Shown here: positions 52,440 through 61,098 of the stretch, in pieces
Position numbering within the stretch: the stretch's first letter is position 1
Layout: every line of letters begins with the position of its first letter
From: Peptoniphilus asaccharolyticus DSM 20463
GTDB taxonomy: Bacteria > Bacillota > Clostridia > Tissierellales > Peptoniphilaceae
Direction of reading: 5' to 3'
NCBI RefSeq assembly: GCF_900176115.1
Contig: NZ_FWWR01000009.1
Span: 744,001 to 808,000 of the forward strand
DNA: 64,000 nt
Made by a program: the position numbers and the translations under genes
Notes under the pieces: generated by a model
The model's database searches: none
Told to the model about the DNA's origin: nothing
The model's input: the letters and a program-made list of their open reading frames with translations, nothing else

Positions 52440-54169
52440 GCGACCACTCCAAAAAGTTGAAGTCTGTGTTTTGCTAAATTTATATACCAATTTTTGTCCA
52501 ATTTTTTTGGAACTAGTTTATCATTCACATCTTCGTTATCTAAAAAACATCTTTCGGGTGAATCAGTTATTTTTCCATAAGCTCCTGTTCTTGCCGATTT
52601 TTGAAAAATTCCTCCATCATGAATAGATTTTGAAGCGAAAATCCTAACACATTTTTCATTTAGAATTTTGTTATCATAAAGAATATGCTCGAATTTATTA
52701 GTAATTTTTCTAATCATTTGAAATTCTTTTAACTTATTTTCAGACCAAATAGTTTCTTCTACTGGTATTTTTTTAACTAAATAATTAACTATTGCCTTAT
52801 TAATAATTGGTAAATCATTATCTAAAGCATTTAATTGTTTAACAAATCCACCTTTTGTTTTGTAACCATCTTCTGAAATGAAAATATAATTATTTACATC
52901 TTTTTGGTAAATTTCCTTGAAAAAATCAAATTCAAGTTCCAGGTTTGTTCTTTTTTGCCACTCATCAGCAACTTCTTTTACTTTAGAAAAATCTTCATAT
53001 TTTACCAAAATACCATCAGTATTTGATTGAATAATTTCACAATAAGGCTCTAAGTGTTCTATTAAATCAACTAGAAATAGTTGTCCGTGAATACAAACAT
53101 TATTTGCCATTCTTGGGTCAAACAATCCATTATATTTATCTTTCATGGCTCCATAAGTTGAATTACATGTTAACTTATAAGCTTCACGTTCTGCTTTTCT
53201 ACCTGCTGCTTTTAAGTCTAAATTCTTTTGGTAAACTTCTTTAAAGTTTTCTGGTTTAGGAACCGACCTTGAAAGTAAATCATATTCGATCATTAAACTT
53301 GGATATAAGCTTGTAACGTCCATTAAAACGAAATTTCCAACTCCGTGATATTTATCAATTGCTCCATGGATTCCTCCATAACCTAAAACGTGAGGTACAT
53401 TTGCAATATTAATATCAAGTTGATTTTTTTCTTTTAAAGTTTTTCCCGATTTTCCCTCTACGTTTTTTGTATAACATAAATTTTCTGGGTTTAAATACCA
53501 ATCAATACATTCTTTATATTTTTTAATTTTTAGATTTTTGGGAATTATTAAATCAAATTCATCATCATAATCTTTTTTTCGAGCCTTTAAAATCATAGTT
53601 GATAATTGAGTTTTAGTTTTATTTAATAAACTTAAATCTAAAACTCCATTATTTGCTATAGTTGCTAAATCTAAGTGACTACTAAAAGACTTTTTTCTTT
53701 TTAGAAAAACTTCCATTGTTTGTTCAACGTCCCAAGTACAATATTCAATAGTCTCTTGAATCTCATCTTCGGTTAATTTTCTTTTAATATCAAAAGGAAC
53801 CGATGATTCTTTAATGTTATTTCCCATAAAACCTTCAATCGTTTTAAGGCTTGGGTCATTTCTTTCTTTTAAGTCGTAATTATAAAAGGTTACTTTTCTA
53901 AATTCAGGTGAAATTTCCCAACCTTTTTTATTATTAATAATTATTTCATCATTAATAATTTTTGGATTCATTCCAAGTAAAATCCCTTTTAAAATGTATT
54001 GGTCATAATGTTTTGAGTTCCAACCAATGAAAATCTCATTTTTATTTTTGGTACAAAATTTTTCTAACTCCTCAGGATTGTTTACTATAATTTTCTTTTC
54101 CTTTTCGATCGGATTTATAAAAACTACAAGCCAATCATATTGAAAAACTTCGAAGTCATAAAAAATCAT
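52436..54169 (-). CDS. Family B DNA polymerase (576 aa)
   Basis: ATG 54169 has AAAGGAGG upstream. Exonuclease motifs are intact: FYDFEVF, NSKHYD and YCTWDVE. Polymerase motif A is DVTSLYPSLM, motif B KLTCNSTYGAMKD, motif C SNTDG with Asn in place of the first Asp of DTD, and the thumb-side motif is KDVNNYIF. The enzyme is compact with proof-reading and should replicate the phage chromosome with the downstream primase-helicase. Confidence 0.9.
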   Translation of the reverse strand: MIFYDFEVFQYDWLVVFINPIEKEKKIIVNNPEELEKFCTKNKNEIFIGWNSKHYDQYILKGILLGMNPKIINDEIIINNKKGWEISPEFRKVTFYNYDLKERNDPSLKTIEGFMGNNIKESSVPFDIKRKLTEDEIQETIEYCTWDVEQTMEVFLKRKKSFSSHLDLATIANNGVLDLSLLNKTKTQLSTMILKARKKDYDDEFDLIIPKNLKIKKYKECIDWYLNPENLCYTKNVEGKSGKTLKEKNQLDINIANVPHVLGYGGIHGAIDKYHGVGNFVLMDVTSLYPSLMIEYDLLSRSVPKPENFKEVYQKNLDLKAAGRKAEREAYKLTCNSTYGAMKDKYNGLFDPRMANNVCIHGQLFLVDLIEHLEPYCEIIQSNTDGILVKYEDFSKVKEVADEWQKRTNLELEFDFFKEIYQKDVNNYIFISEDGYKTKGGFVKQLNALDNDLPIINKAIVNYLVKKIPVEETIWSENKLKEFQMIRKITNKFEHILYDNKILNEKCVRIFASKSIHDGGIFQKSARTGAYGKITDSPERCFLDNEDVNDKLVPKKLDKNWYINLAKHRLQLFGVVA

Positions 54170-54182
54170 ATTTACCTCCTTT

Positions 54183-54210
54183 ATAGAGGGCATCAATTAA
54201 TACCCTCTAT
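54183..54210 (-). promoter_or_regulatory. 5' hairpin in front of the polymerase gene
   Basis: ATAGAGGG and CCCTCTAT form a perfect 8-bp stem with a 12-base loop immediately upstream of the polymerase ribosome site. It lies next to a GTTAT-N5-ATAAC dyad. No T run follows, so it may control mRNA stability or translation. Confidence 0.5.
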
Positions 54211-54225
54211 GTTATTAATTATAAC
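54211..54225. promoter_or_regulatory. Early-region dyad GTTAT-N5-ATAAC (copy 1)
   Basis: GTTATTAATTATAAC, fully symmetrical, lies between DUF669 and the polymerase gene. Confidence 0.6.
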
Positions 54226-54228
54226 CTT

Positions 54229-54666
54229 TTAGACCTCAAAAATATCTAGAACTTCAAAAGTAGAAAATCCTTTCTTTTCGCCGTATCTAATAGCATATTC
54301 AAATTTTCCATCGATTTCTTCGTAAATATCCATGATTAAATTTGCGTATTGGCTATAAGTTTCAAATTCAATATTTTTATTAGGGTATAGAGCTCTTAAA
54401 ATTTTATTAGCAAGGCCAATTTGGAAAGGTTGATTTATAACTTGGTTCATAAATAGTAAATTATTATTATAATCACCTGCTATAATTCTAAACCAAATAC
54501 TGACCATTGGATTTCCACTTTTAGAAATTTTAAGTTCCATGTTATCTACTTTAACTTCATAATCCCCAAGAGGTACTTCTGCATATTCAGAATTCTCTGC
54601 ATCTTCGATTTGTTTTTGTATATCTTTATCAATTTCTTTATCAAATTTTTCCCAAATGTTACTCAT
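54229..54666 (-). CDS. DUF669 phage protein, probable ssDNA-binding (145 aa)
   Basis: EYAEVPLGDYEVKVDNMELKIS and GNPMVSIWFRIIAGDYNNNLLF are hallmarks of DUF669, an OB-like family placed next to Sak4-type recombinases in phages and likely single-strand DNA binding. The Sak4-like ATPase is two genes upstream. Confidence 0.85.
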   Translation of the reverse strand: MSNIWEKFDKEIDKDIQKQIEDAENSEYAEVPLGDYEVKVDNMELKISKSGNPMVSIWFRIIAGDYNNNLLFMNQVINQPFQIGLANKILRALYPNKNIEFETYSQYANLIMDIYEEIDGKFEYAIRYGEKKGFSTFEVLDIFEV

Positions 54667-54941
54667 ATTAATTCCTCCATAATCGCTATTAAATCTTCTA
54701 ATTTTTTTGTATCTACTTCATTATTATTTACATATTGTTCCATTTTACCTAAAACATTATCTTCAAGATATTTTTCATTTATATAATCACAAACAAGTTC
54801 TGCAAGTTCTTCTTCGTGTTCAGTCATATAATAGTTAGTAAAACAATCTTTTAAATAATCATTTGCATTTGTAAAACCTTGTCTATTTTTTATTGTTAAA
54901 TAATAAGCTGCGGTTTTTTCTAAAAATTTTTCTAATTTCAT
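54663..54941 (-). CDS. Phage protein of unknown function (92 aa)
   Basis: An acidic helical protein (TAAYYLTIKNRQGFTNANDYL, EHEEELAELVCDYINEKYL) overlaps both neighbours by four bases. Its place between the nuclease-ATPase and DUF669 suggests recombination or replication. Not recognised. Confidence 0.6.
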   Translation of the reverse strand: MKLEKFLEKTAAYYLTIKNRQGFTNANDYLKDCFTNYYMTEHEEELAELVCDYINEKYLEDNVLGKMEQYVNNNEVDTKKLEDLIAIMEELI

Positions 54942-56347
54942 TTGTAAACCTCCTCAAATTTTTCATAATCTAGTTCAATTTCTTTGGTTCTAAGTTTTAA
55001 ACGACCTCCACCAAAAACTACTTCATCAGCCTTAAAAGATAAAATTCTTTGTTTTTCATCAACATAAACTCTTGCCACTATATCAACCATTCCAGCAATT
55101 TTATTTGCCACCTTATCATTTAAATTAGGTTTAATTGTCGTTACCTTATCTCCGGTTCTTTTAGTAATATCCTTTGAAGAATCTTCATGCGAAATTAAAA
55201 TAATATTTTCATAATCTAGATTCATAAGTCTTTTAATAGTGGATAAAAATTCAATCCTAACTTTGTCCCAAGCTCTAAAAGAATCATCTGATTCGTGAGT
55301 AATTCCAAGTTGGTCATACATATACAACCTGCAATATTCGTACAAGTCTTCTAAAAGGTCAACTATAATAGTTTTAAATGAATTTTCCTTTTTTTCTAGT
55401 TCATCTACTGCTTCCTTAAAAACTTGCCAAGCAAATTTTCTATGCGTTAATCTTCCCGTTACAGAAACCTCATCTCTAATTGGAATAAACGGCGCATCTA
55501 CAAACTTAATATTTCCATCAGTATTTAGCATCAATGGATCAGGAAATTTATTAGCAAATGTAGTTTTTCCACTGAATGGCTTTCCATATAACCAAATAGT
55601 TTTTTTAGTAACTTCGTTTAAGTCCCTTCTCTTATTTTCTGGCAAAATCATTAAATCATCTCCTTTGTAACAATAATTTTTATATTCACAAAAATCGCAA
55701 AACTTATTGGGATTTCTGGGAAAATCTTTTGGTAAAGTTTTTGTAATTTCCATAAATTCCTTAACTTTTTCTGGATTATATGGAACCTCAACTTTTTTTA
55801 TCTCAAGCTCTTTTAAGGTGTCTCTTAACCTATTTCTAAATTGTTCTAGAGTTTCAGACTTTTTTTGTCTTATAAAAGTTTTCGGAAAAAATAAGTAATA
55901 TAATTTGTTTATTTTTTTACCAGTTATTTTTTCATAAAAATATTTGTAAACATGTAATTGGCCTGAATCTAAATAATTATCAATGTTATTTGAATATTTA
56001 AAATCATATAAATTATTATCTAAATCCATAAAATCTATATAACCTTTATAAAAACTATTTTCTATAAGAATTTCATGTTCTCCAATTGGTAAATTTAATT
56101 TAGTAGTTAAATATTCAATTTTAATTAATTCATTTTCAATTGAATCATTTGTTATATAAAAATTTTTATAAAGTTCTTTTTTAGCAATTTCAAAATTAGT
56201 TTCTATTGATTTATGAAGGCAAGTTCCAAGATATAGAGGATTATTAAAATCCTGATTTGGAATGGTTTCTAGTTTGTCAATATATCTTAATTTAAATTTA
56301 TAAGGACATTGTTTTAAAAGTTCAGCTCTAGAGTAAGACCATTTCAT
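54938..56347 (-). CDS. Fused Cas4/RecB-like nuclease and Sak4-like RecA-fold ATPase (469 aa)
   Basis: ATG 56347 overlaps the previous stop as ATGA; a TTG nine codons upstream is an alternative. Residues ~1-225 are a PD-(D/E)XK nuclease: SYSRAELLKQCPYKFKLRY, GTCLHKSIE, KGYIDFMDLDNNLYDFKYS (Asp and Lys of the active site) and FCDFCEYKNYC, which with the first Cys forms a Cas4/AddB-type iron-sulfur cluster. Residues ~235-469 are a Sak4-like ATPase with IWLYGKPFSGKTTFANKF, KTIIVDLLEDLYEYC and ENIILISHEDSS. Together they could make and pair single strands in phage recombination. Confidence 0.85.
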   Translation of the reverse strand: MKWSYSRAELLKQCPYKFKLRYIDKLETIPNQDFNNPLYLGTCLHKSIETNFEIAKKELYKNFYITNDSIENELIKIEYLTTKLNLPIGEHEILIENSFYKGYIDFMDLDNNLYDFKYSNNIDNYLDSGQLHVYKYFYEKITGKKINKLYYLFFPKTFIRQKKSETLEQFRNRLRDTLKELEIKKVEVPYNPEKVKEFMEITKTLPKDFPRNPNKFCDFCEYKNYCYKGDDLMILPENKRRDLNEVTKKTIWLYGKPFSGKTTFANKFPDPLMLNTDGNIKFVDAPFIPIRDEVSVTGRLTHRKFAWQVFKEAVDELEKKENSFKTIIVDLLEDLYEYCRLYMYDQLGITHESDDSFRAWDKVRIEFLSTIKRLMNLDYENIILISHEDSSKDITKRTGDKVTTIKPNLNDKVANKIAGMVDIVARVYVDEKQRILSFKADEVVFGGGRLKLRTKEIELDYEKFEEVYK

Positions 56348-56637
56348 CCTAAACTTCTCTTGATTTCGTTCCAATCAAGAACTCCACCTAATAAAACACT
56401 TCTTAATTTTTCAAATTCTTCTGATAAACCAATAAAACCGCCATCTAATTCTCCATGTAAATTAAAATAGCAATCTTTTTCAGATTCAGAAGAATTTAAA
56501 TTATTAAAAATCCAATCCGAATCTTCTAAAGTTGACAAGCCATTAATCACATCTTCAAAAGCTTTTAAAATATGTTTAACTTCGTCTACATTGTCTTCAT
56601 CTACATTTGACCATTCAGCCCATAATAAATTATTCAT
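56344..56637 (-). CDS. Phage protein of unknown function (97 aa)
   Basis: An acidic protein with Trp in LLWAEWSNVDED and a GGFIGLSEEFEKLRSVL end. Overlaps neighbours by four and eight bases. Not recognised. Confidence 0.55.
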   Translation of the reverse strand: MNNLLWAEWSNVDEDNVDEVKHILKAFEDVINGLSTLEDSDWIFNNLNSSESEKDCYFNLHGELDGGFIGLSEEFEKLRSVLLGGVLDWNEIKRSLG

Positions 56638-56923
56638 TATTTAACCTCCTTATTAGTTCTTTTAATCGATCAAAATCTTTTGGATAAACAACCATTGCCA
56701 TACCACCTGCTTTTTTAATTTGTTCAATATTATATTTTTGTAGGTCTGAAACTATACCATTATCGGCTTTAATTTCTAAACCTAAAAAATAACCATTACA
56801 ACAAACCAACAAATCAGGAACTCCGGATTCAGTAAAGTAACCTCCTCCCCAGTATTTTATAAAATAGCAATTATTATCCTTTAAAAAACCTTTTATTTTA
56901 TTTTCAAAGGTTTTTTCTTTCAT
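56630..56923 (-). CDS. VRR-NUC domain nuclease (97 aa)
   Basis: ENKIKGFLKDNNCYFIKYWGG, SGVPDLLVCCNGYFLGLEIKAD and LQKYNIEQIKKAGGMAMVVYP give the full VRR-NUC fold with the PD-ExK active site (PDLL, EIK). It is a stand-alone phage nuclease, probably for junction or branch cutting in replication and recombination. Confidence 0.9.
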   Translation of the reverse strand: MKEKTFENKIKGFLKDNNCYFIKYWGGGYFTESGVPDLLVCCNGYFLGLEIKADNGIVSDLQKYNIEQIKKAGGMAMVVYPKDFDRLKELIRRLNNE

Positions 56924-57186
56924 TTAATTTTTACCTTTACATAAGCTTTTCTTGAAACTTCTTTTGGATAAACATCTAAAAGCTCATTATATAATTCAGG
57001 TTCTTTATTTTTAACTTTAGTCATATCTAGAGTTTTATAAGAACTTTCTGGAATAATAGAAACCTTTATGTGGTCATCTTCTAATTCTAAATTATCAACG
57101 TTATTTAATATTTCTTCGTTAATAGCTTTTAATTCAGCCTCAATTTCTTTTTTCTTTATCGTTAATTCATATAATCTTTCTAGCAT
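56920..57186 (-). CDS. Coiled-coil phage protein (88 aa)
   Basis: The first ~35 residues are a coiled-coil (LYELTIKKKEIEAELKAINE), the rest alpha/beta ending in RKAYVKVKIK. Proteins of this plan are common beside VRR-NUC and SNF2 genes. Function unknown. Confidence 0.55.
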   Translation of the reverse strand: MLERLYELTIKKKEIEAELKAINEEILNNVDNLELEDDHIKVSIIPESSYKTLDMTKVKNKEPELYNELLDVYPKEVSRKAYVKVKIK

Positions 57187-57370
57187 TTTTAAATTTAATC
57201 CTCCTTGATATTATTAAAACCAATGTTGGAATTAATAAACAAAATATATAAGCAAAAGAACTTAAAATTATTTTGTTATTATTTAAAATTAATGTGAATA
57301 CATAAGGTATTAAACCTATAGTTAAACCTAAAGTAAACCAATTAAGATATATCTTTTTTAAATAGTTCAT
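57167..57370 (-). CDS. Small membrane protein with two membrane segments (67 aa)
   Basis: Two hydrophobic helices (WFTLGLTIGLIPYVFTLIL and SSFAYIFCLLIPTLVLII) end in a basic tail. Overlaps both neighbours. Function unknown. Confidence 0.5.
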   Translation of the reverse strand: MNYLKKIYLNWFTLGLTIGLIPYVFTLILNNNKIILSSFAYIFCLLIPTLVLIISRRIKFKNARKII

Positions 57371-58619
57371 TTGTATAATTTCTCCTTTGTTTTAAATTTT
57401 CATAAATTTTTTCTTCTATTGAATTTTTTGTAATTAATAAATAATAGAAACAATGTTTATCTTGACCAACTCTATGAATTCTCTTTTTTGATTGTTCAAA
57501 TAATTCACTTGATTCAGTTGGGCTAAAATATATAATTTTATTAGCTTTTTGAAGATTTAATCCCATAGCTCCAGCCTGGTATTGGATAAAAGTTATCGAA
57601 TCCTCATAATTTTCATAAGCTTCCAAATCTTCAATATCTCCATTTACATAAGAAATATGGTCTCTTGAACAATGTTCTTTTAATAAATTTAATTCTTCTT
57701 TAAAGTTATAGAAAACTATTAACCGATCGTTTGTAGAATCCACTAAATCCTTAAAAGCATCAAGTTTATTTTTATTAAATAATCCGGCCATCATTCTAAG
57801 ATATAATCTAAAAGTTAGAATCCTACTTCCAATAAAATCTTTATTATTTATAGAAATAATTTTAGATTTCTTAAATTTTTTATATTCCGGATTTAACTCG
57901 CACGAAATATTAATAAAATTTTGGTCTGGTAAATTTAAAACTTCTTCAGTTTTTAAAAATACGGCTCCATTATCTCTAAATTTTTGCTTTAACCGATCGA
58001 CGTTTTTATAACCATCTACAATTTTTATTGGTAAACCTTCAACTTGAATTTCTTTAAATTTTATAAATTGTTTCGCATAAACTCTTTTTGAAATGTTCCA
58101 ACCTATTAGTTGAGCTTGACTCCACAAGTTTTCATATTTTCCAGAAACTGGTGTACCTGATAATAAAATATTATTTTTAGATTTTAACTTTAAAATGAAT
58201 TCGGTTCTTTTAGCTTTATCATTTTGAATTTGTGAAGATTCATCTAATAAAAGGGTAAAATCTTTTAACTTTAAAAGTTCTGGCCTTCTAAAAATCAAAT
58301 CATAATTTATAATCCCAATTAAGTTTTGGTTATACTTTGGAAAATTTATAAATTGATCAAATTCTTGTTTATTAGTTAAATTAAAAATCACATTTCCAAC
58401 TCCATAAAATTCGCAAAAATGGTGATACCAATCATTAATTTTTGATTTTTGACAAACTACTAAATTGATTTTTTCACCCAGTTGGATTAATTTTTCAGAA
58501 CCGACAAAAGTTTTACCAAGTCCCATGGCTTGCTAATCCAAGTAATAAGCTACATTATTAAATATTTTTGTTTTGTCTAAAATCTTTTCTTGATATTCAA
58601 AAAGCTTAATACTTGACAT
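57342..58619 (-). pseudogene. SNF2-family helicase interrupted by an in-frame TAG at the Walker A motif
   Basis: ATG 58619 with AAGGAG starts MSSIKLFEYQEKILDKT (Q-motif), continues NNVAYYLD, then TAG (58533-58535), Gln-Ala, and MGLGKTFVGSEK. Removing TAG CAA GCC (9 bases, 58527-58535) gives LDMGLGKT, the normal motif I. Downstream motifs are intact: LLLDESSQIQND, LLSGTPVSG, FLKTEEVLNLP, IVFYNF, QYQAGAMGLNLQKANKIIYF, and KRIHRVGQDK. The main part (58526 to 57342, 394 aa) could be made by reinitiation at ATG 58526, six bases after the stop, but would lack the Q-motif. Confidence 0.85.
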
Positions 58620-58620
58620 T

Positions 58621-58707
58621 TTAATCAACTCCTTTCCAGTTAAATCCGTAAATAATACTAGTTATGGTTGAAGTTGCCACATTATATCCTTTAATTGGTT
58701 TCATCAT
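58621..58707 (-). CDS. Possible small protein between HTH gene and helicase (28 aa)
   Basis: ATGATG at 58702-58707 has GGGAG close by; the frame ends with TAA just before the helicase ATG and contains its ribosome site. The peptide includes PIKGYNVATSTITSIIYGFNW. It fills an otherwise empty gap. Could be a remnant of a longer protein. Confidence 0.35.
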   Translation of the reverse strand: MMKPIKGYNVATSTITSIIYGFNWKGVD

Positions 58708-58873
58708 TACTCCCTTCAATTTTTTTAATATAGTTAATAAACGCATCTTCAGAAATTTTTATTCTTCCTAAACCTTTAATTGCTGGAAGTTCACCCGAAT
58801 TAATTAATTCATAAACGGCGTTTTTATTTACTTTTAAAATTTCTGCAATTTCTGCTACTGTATAAAGCTTCAT
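58691..58873 (-). CDS. Excisionase/MerR-type helix-turn-helix protein (60 aa)
   Basis: LYTVAEIAEILKVNKNAVYELINSGELPAIKGLGRIKISEDAF is the HTH-17 (excisionase-type) winged helix in full. Such proteins act as Xis or as small regulators. GGAGGTG precedes the ATG and a GTTAT-N5-ATAAC dyad lies just upstream, so it belongs to the early regulated set. Confidence 0.85.
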   Translation of the reverse strand: MKLYTVAEIAEILKVNKNAVYELINSGELPAIKGLGRIKISEDAFINYIKKIEGSNDETN

Positions 58874-58898
58874 TAATTAATCACCTCCTTTCTCATAT

Positions 58899-58913
58899 GT
58901 TATAAATAATAAC
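58899..58913. promoter_or_regulatory. Early-region dyad (copy 2)
   Basis: GTTATAAATAATAAC, 26 bases upstream of the excisionase-like gene and just upstream of its GGAGG. Confidence 0.65.
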
Positions 58914-58915
58914 CT

Positions 58916-59176
58916 TTAGAATAAATAAGTATTCACTTGGTTAGTCAAATCTTCAACACAATTCATAAATTCTTGGTTGTCTTCATTTTCCCAGTCATAG
59001 GAATCATCTTGTACATCATAATCAAACGCACTGCTGAAACTCATGTCTGCTTTATTGATGCCATCTATGATTTCAGTTCCATTTAAGTGGATCCAATAAG
59101 TGTATTGTCCGTTGTCAAATTCTAAACTTTCGTTTTCTTGAAGGGCGGCCATGATTTCGTTTAAAGTTTTTTTCAT
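58916..59176 (-). CDS. Acidic phage protein (86 aa)
   Basis: A very acidic chain (FDYDVQDDSYDWENEDNQEF) with YTYWIHLNGTEII in the first half. Strong negative charge recalls DNA-mimic proteins, but that is only a compositional hint. AAAGGAG precedes the ATG. Not recognised. Confidence 0.6.
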   Translation of the reverse strand: MKKTLNEIMAALQENESLEFDNGQYTYWIHLNGTEIIDGINKADMSFSSAFDYDVQDDSYDWENEDNQEFMNCVEDLTNQVNTYLF

Positions 59177-59195
59177 TTTTTTAATCTCCTTTGTG

Positions 59196-59456
59196 TTAAA
59201 TATTTAATTTTGCTTTTACGTCATACATCTTATGATTTAATTCCAAAGTTTTTTCAAGTGAAACTCCGCTTGTCATTTTATTCAGAATTATTGATAACGT
59301 GTTATAATTACATAATCTTTCCATATCTTCAACATAAATTCCAATTTCATCTTTTTTAATATTTTTATCAAGTTTTAGTAGTCTTTCATCATTTAATCCA
59401 TTGTTTCTTAGTGAATCATAATTTTTCATTTTGTTTAAATAATGTTTGTTTTTCAT
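59196..59456 (-). CDS. Phage protein of unknown function (86 aa)
   Basis: ATG 59456 has AAAGGAG eight bases upstream; the longer frame to 59510 runs through a 5' hairpin (GGTGGC/GCCACC, 59494-59511) and a dyad, so it is not the start. The protein is basic and helical (NYDSLRNNGLNDERLLKLDKN; SGVSLEKTLELNHKMYD). Expressed from the promoter cassette at 59523-59588. Confidence 0.6.
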   Translation of the reverse strand: MKNKHYLNKMKNYDSLRNNGLNDERLLKLDKNIKKDEIGIYVEDMERLCNYNTLSIILNKMTSGVSLEKTLELNHKMYDVKAKLNI

Positions 59457-59472
59457 TTTTAATCTCCTTTGT

Positions 59473-59487
59473 GTTATAAATAATAAC
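59473..59487. promoter_or_regulatory. Early-region dyad (copy 3)
   Basis: GTTATAAATAATAAC in the 5' leader of the 86-aa gene, between a stable GC hairpin (59490-59516) and the ribosome site. Confidence 0.65.
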
Positions 59488-59522
59488 CTAGAGGGTGGCC
59501 TCATTGCCACCTCTCTTTAATC

Positions 59523-59588
59523 TATATATATTATACTTTATTTTTTCTAACTTGTACATAGTTTTTTGTTATTTTTTATAACTTTTTG
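59523..59588 (-). promoter_or_regulatory. Early promoter cassette A with dyad (copy 4)
   Basis: On the minus strand the order is dyad GTTATAAAAAATAAC (59568-59582), TGTACA (59553-59558) as -35, 17 bases, TATAAT (59530-59535). The 66 bases are identical to those at 61099-61164. Confidence 0.75.
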
Positions 59589-59597
59589 CATAAATTT

Positions 59598-60761
59598 TTA
59601 CAGGGCTTTCGCATATTTTGATTCATCATTAATATTATTTTTTATCATTTGCACATCATCCACATTGAGAGATTTAATTAAACTCATCTTTAAGATTTCC
59701 TTTATCTCAAATAAACCTTCTAATTTTTTGATTCTCTCGATTGTCCTATAAGAACAAATACAGTAAATTCCCGCATCCTCTGTAGTGCTTCTAAAAGCTC
59801 GAATAAAATGAAGCAACTCTTCATCTCCTTGAGCAAGATATTCTTCAATGCGTGGACTATAATCAATATGCACTAAAGCGAACCTGTCCAATGAAGCTTC
59901 ATCTAGTTGGAACCTTCCTACATATTCATTGGTGGCACCGGTTCCCATAGTGTTTCCAGCTGCAATCACTCTAAAATCTTCATGGGCTTCGATTTTGCCA
60001 TTTGGAAAATCAAAATACTTATTTGCTAAAGCTGCATTTAAGATAATTAAAACTTCTGGAATTGAAGCATCCATTTCATCTAAGAAGAATAATCCCCCAT
60101 CTTTAAAAGCTTTATAAAATTGAGTTTCTTGATAATTTCCATTAGCATCTATAAAACCAGTTAATTTATATTCTTGAGTAACTGCATTTGTGAAATAAAA
60201 TTCTAGTCCTAAGCTATCAGCAACTTGTTTACAAATTACGTTTTTACCAGTACCAGCTGGACCTTCCAAATAAACTGGTATATCAAGATTTACTAGATTT
60301 AAAACATCTTCGAATTTTTCATGAGTTACACCTTCGCCTTTAAAAGTTGCTTTTGGTGTTTTAACTTCGAACTTTTGAGGAAGAGTTCCATAAGTTTCTT
60401 TTATATGTTCATCAAGCATTGGTTTTGCGATTTCCAAAACTTTATCAGTGGATTGTTCCGCTAAAACCCTGAGCATCATATCCTCAAGAGCAACTCCTAA
60501 ATTCCTTTCAGGTCTCTTTGGATTTAAAGTAAATGTTAATCGATCGAACTCAATTTCAGCTTCATCTTTTAAATCTAAAAATTCTCCTCTTAAGTTTGTA
60601 TATAAATATTTGTCTTCGTGACCAGGACTTATACATTTAAAAGATTCAGTAGTTTCATAAGTTCCGTTTTGGTAAATTACATAAAATATTTTTCTTGATT
60701 TAATAATATCTTCTGTTTTTGCAACAACTTGAATTTTTTCTCCGGTAGCTAATATGTTCAT
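59598..60761 (-). CDS. CobS/MoxR-type AAA+ ATPase (387 aa)
   Basis: The N-terminal ~130 residues are a phage-specific beta/alpha region (EKIQVVAKTEDIIKSRKIFYV). The AAA core has Walker A LEGPAGTGKNVICKQ near residue 160, Walker B GGLFFLDEMDASIP near 210, sensor 1 VIAAGNTMGTGA near 250 and an Arg finger in EASLDRFALV. This is the CobS-like group of phage ATPases that work with a VWA or other partner; the 257-aa gene nearby may be that partner. A dyad stands directly upstream of its ribosome site. Confidence 0.88.
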   Translation of the reverse strand: MNILATGEKIQVVAKTEDIIKSRKIFYVIYQNGTYETTESFKCISPGHEDKYLYTNLRGEFLDLKDEAEIEFDRLTFTLNPKRPERNLGVALEDMMLRVLAEQSTDKVLEIAKPMLDEHIKETYGTLPQKFEVKTPKATFKGEGVTHEKFEDVLNLVNLDIPVYLEGPAGTGKNVICKQVADSLGLEFYFTNAVTQEYKLTGFIDANGNYQETQFYKAFKDGGLFFLDEMDASIPEVLIILNAALANKYFDFPNGKIEAHEDFRVIAAGNTMGTGATNEYVGRFQLDEASLDRFALVHIDYSPRIEEYLAQGDEELLHFIRAFRSTTEDAGIYCICSYRTIERIKKLEGLFEIKEILKMSLIKSLNVDDVQMIKNNINDESKYAKAL

Positions 60762-60777
60762 AAAAATCTCCTTTTTT

Positions 60778-60792
60778 GTTATTTTTTATAAC
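60778..60792. promoter_or_regulatory. Early-region dyad (copy 5)
   Basis: GTTATTTTTTATAAC directly before the AAAAAAGGAG ribosome site of the AAA ATPase gene. Confidence 0.65.
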
Positions 60793-60802
60793 ATTTTTAA
60801 TA

Positions 60803-61069
60803 TTATTTTTCCCAATCATAATTTGGTTTGCAACCAGCATATTTAAAATTTTCGGCTTCTTCTACTGCTTCTTGTAAATCTTTTATAAATTGTTTAGCTT
60901 CTTCTATTGATACAGTTCCTTTAGCTGACCAGTTGATTCCTAGATTAACTCTAAAATCTAGTTCGTCTTTATTATTTAATGTGTGAATTTCAACACCATT
61001 TTTATTTGTTTTTTCTTGAATTCTGTTTATTTCTTTCGCCATTAATCTACTATCAATTTTCTTTGTCAT
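60803..61069 (-). CDS. Phage protein of unknown function (88 aa)
   Basis: An alpha/beta protein (VEIHTLNNKDELDFRVNLGIN then SIEEAKQFIKDLQEAVEEAENF). It is the first gene of promoter cassette B and has a clear AAGGAG. Not recognised. Confidence 0.6.
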   Translation of the reverse strand: MTKKIDSRLMAKEINRIQEKTNKNGVEIHTLNNKDELDFRVNLGINWSAKGTVSIEEAKQFIKDLQEAVEEAENFKYAGCKPNYDWEK

Positions 61070-61098
61070 TTTTTTATTTTCTCCTTTGTTTTATTTGT

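Noticed and set aside
58520-58540. Translational bypass like T4 gene 60 at the helicase TAG
   Set aside because: Take-off and landing codons do not match (GAT before TAG, no in-frame GAT after), and the gap is only nine bases.
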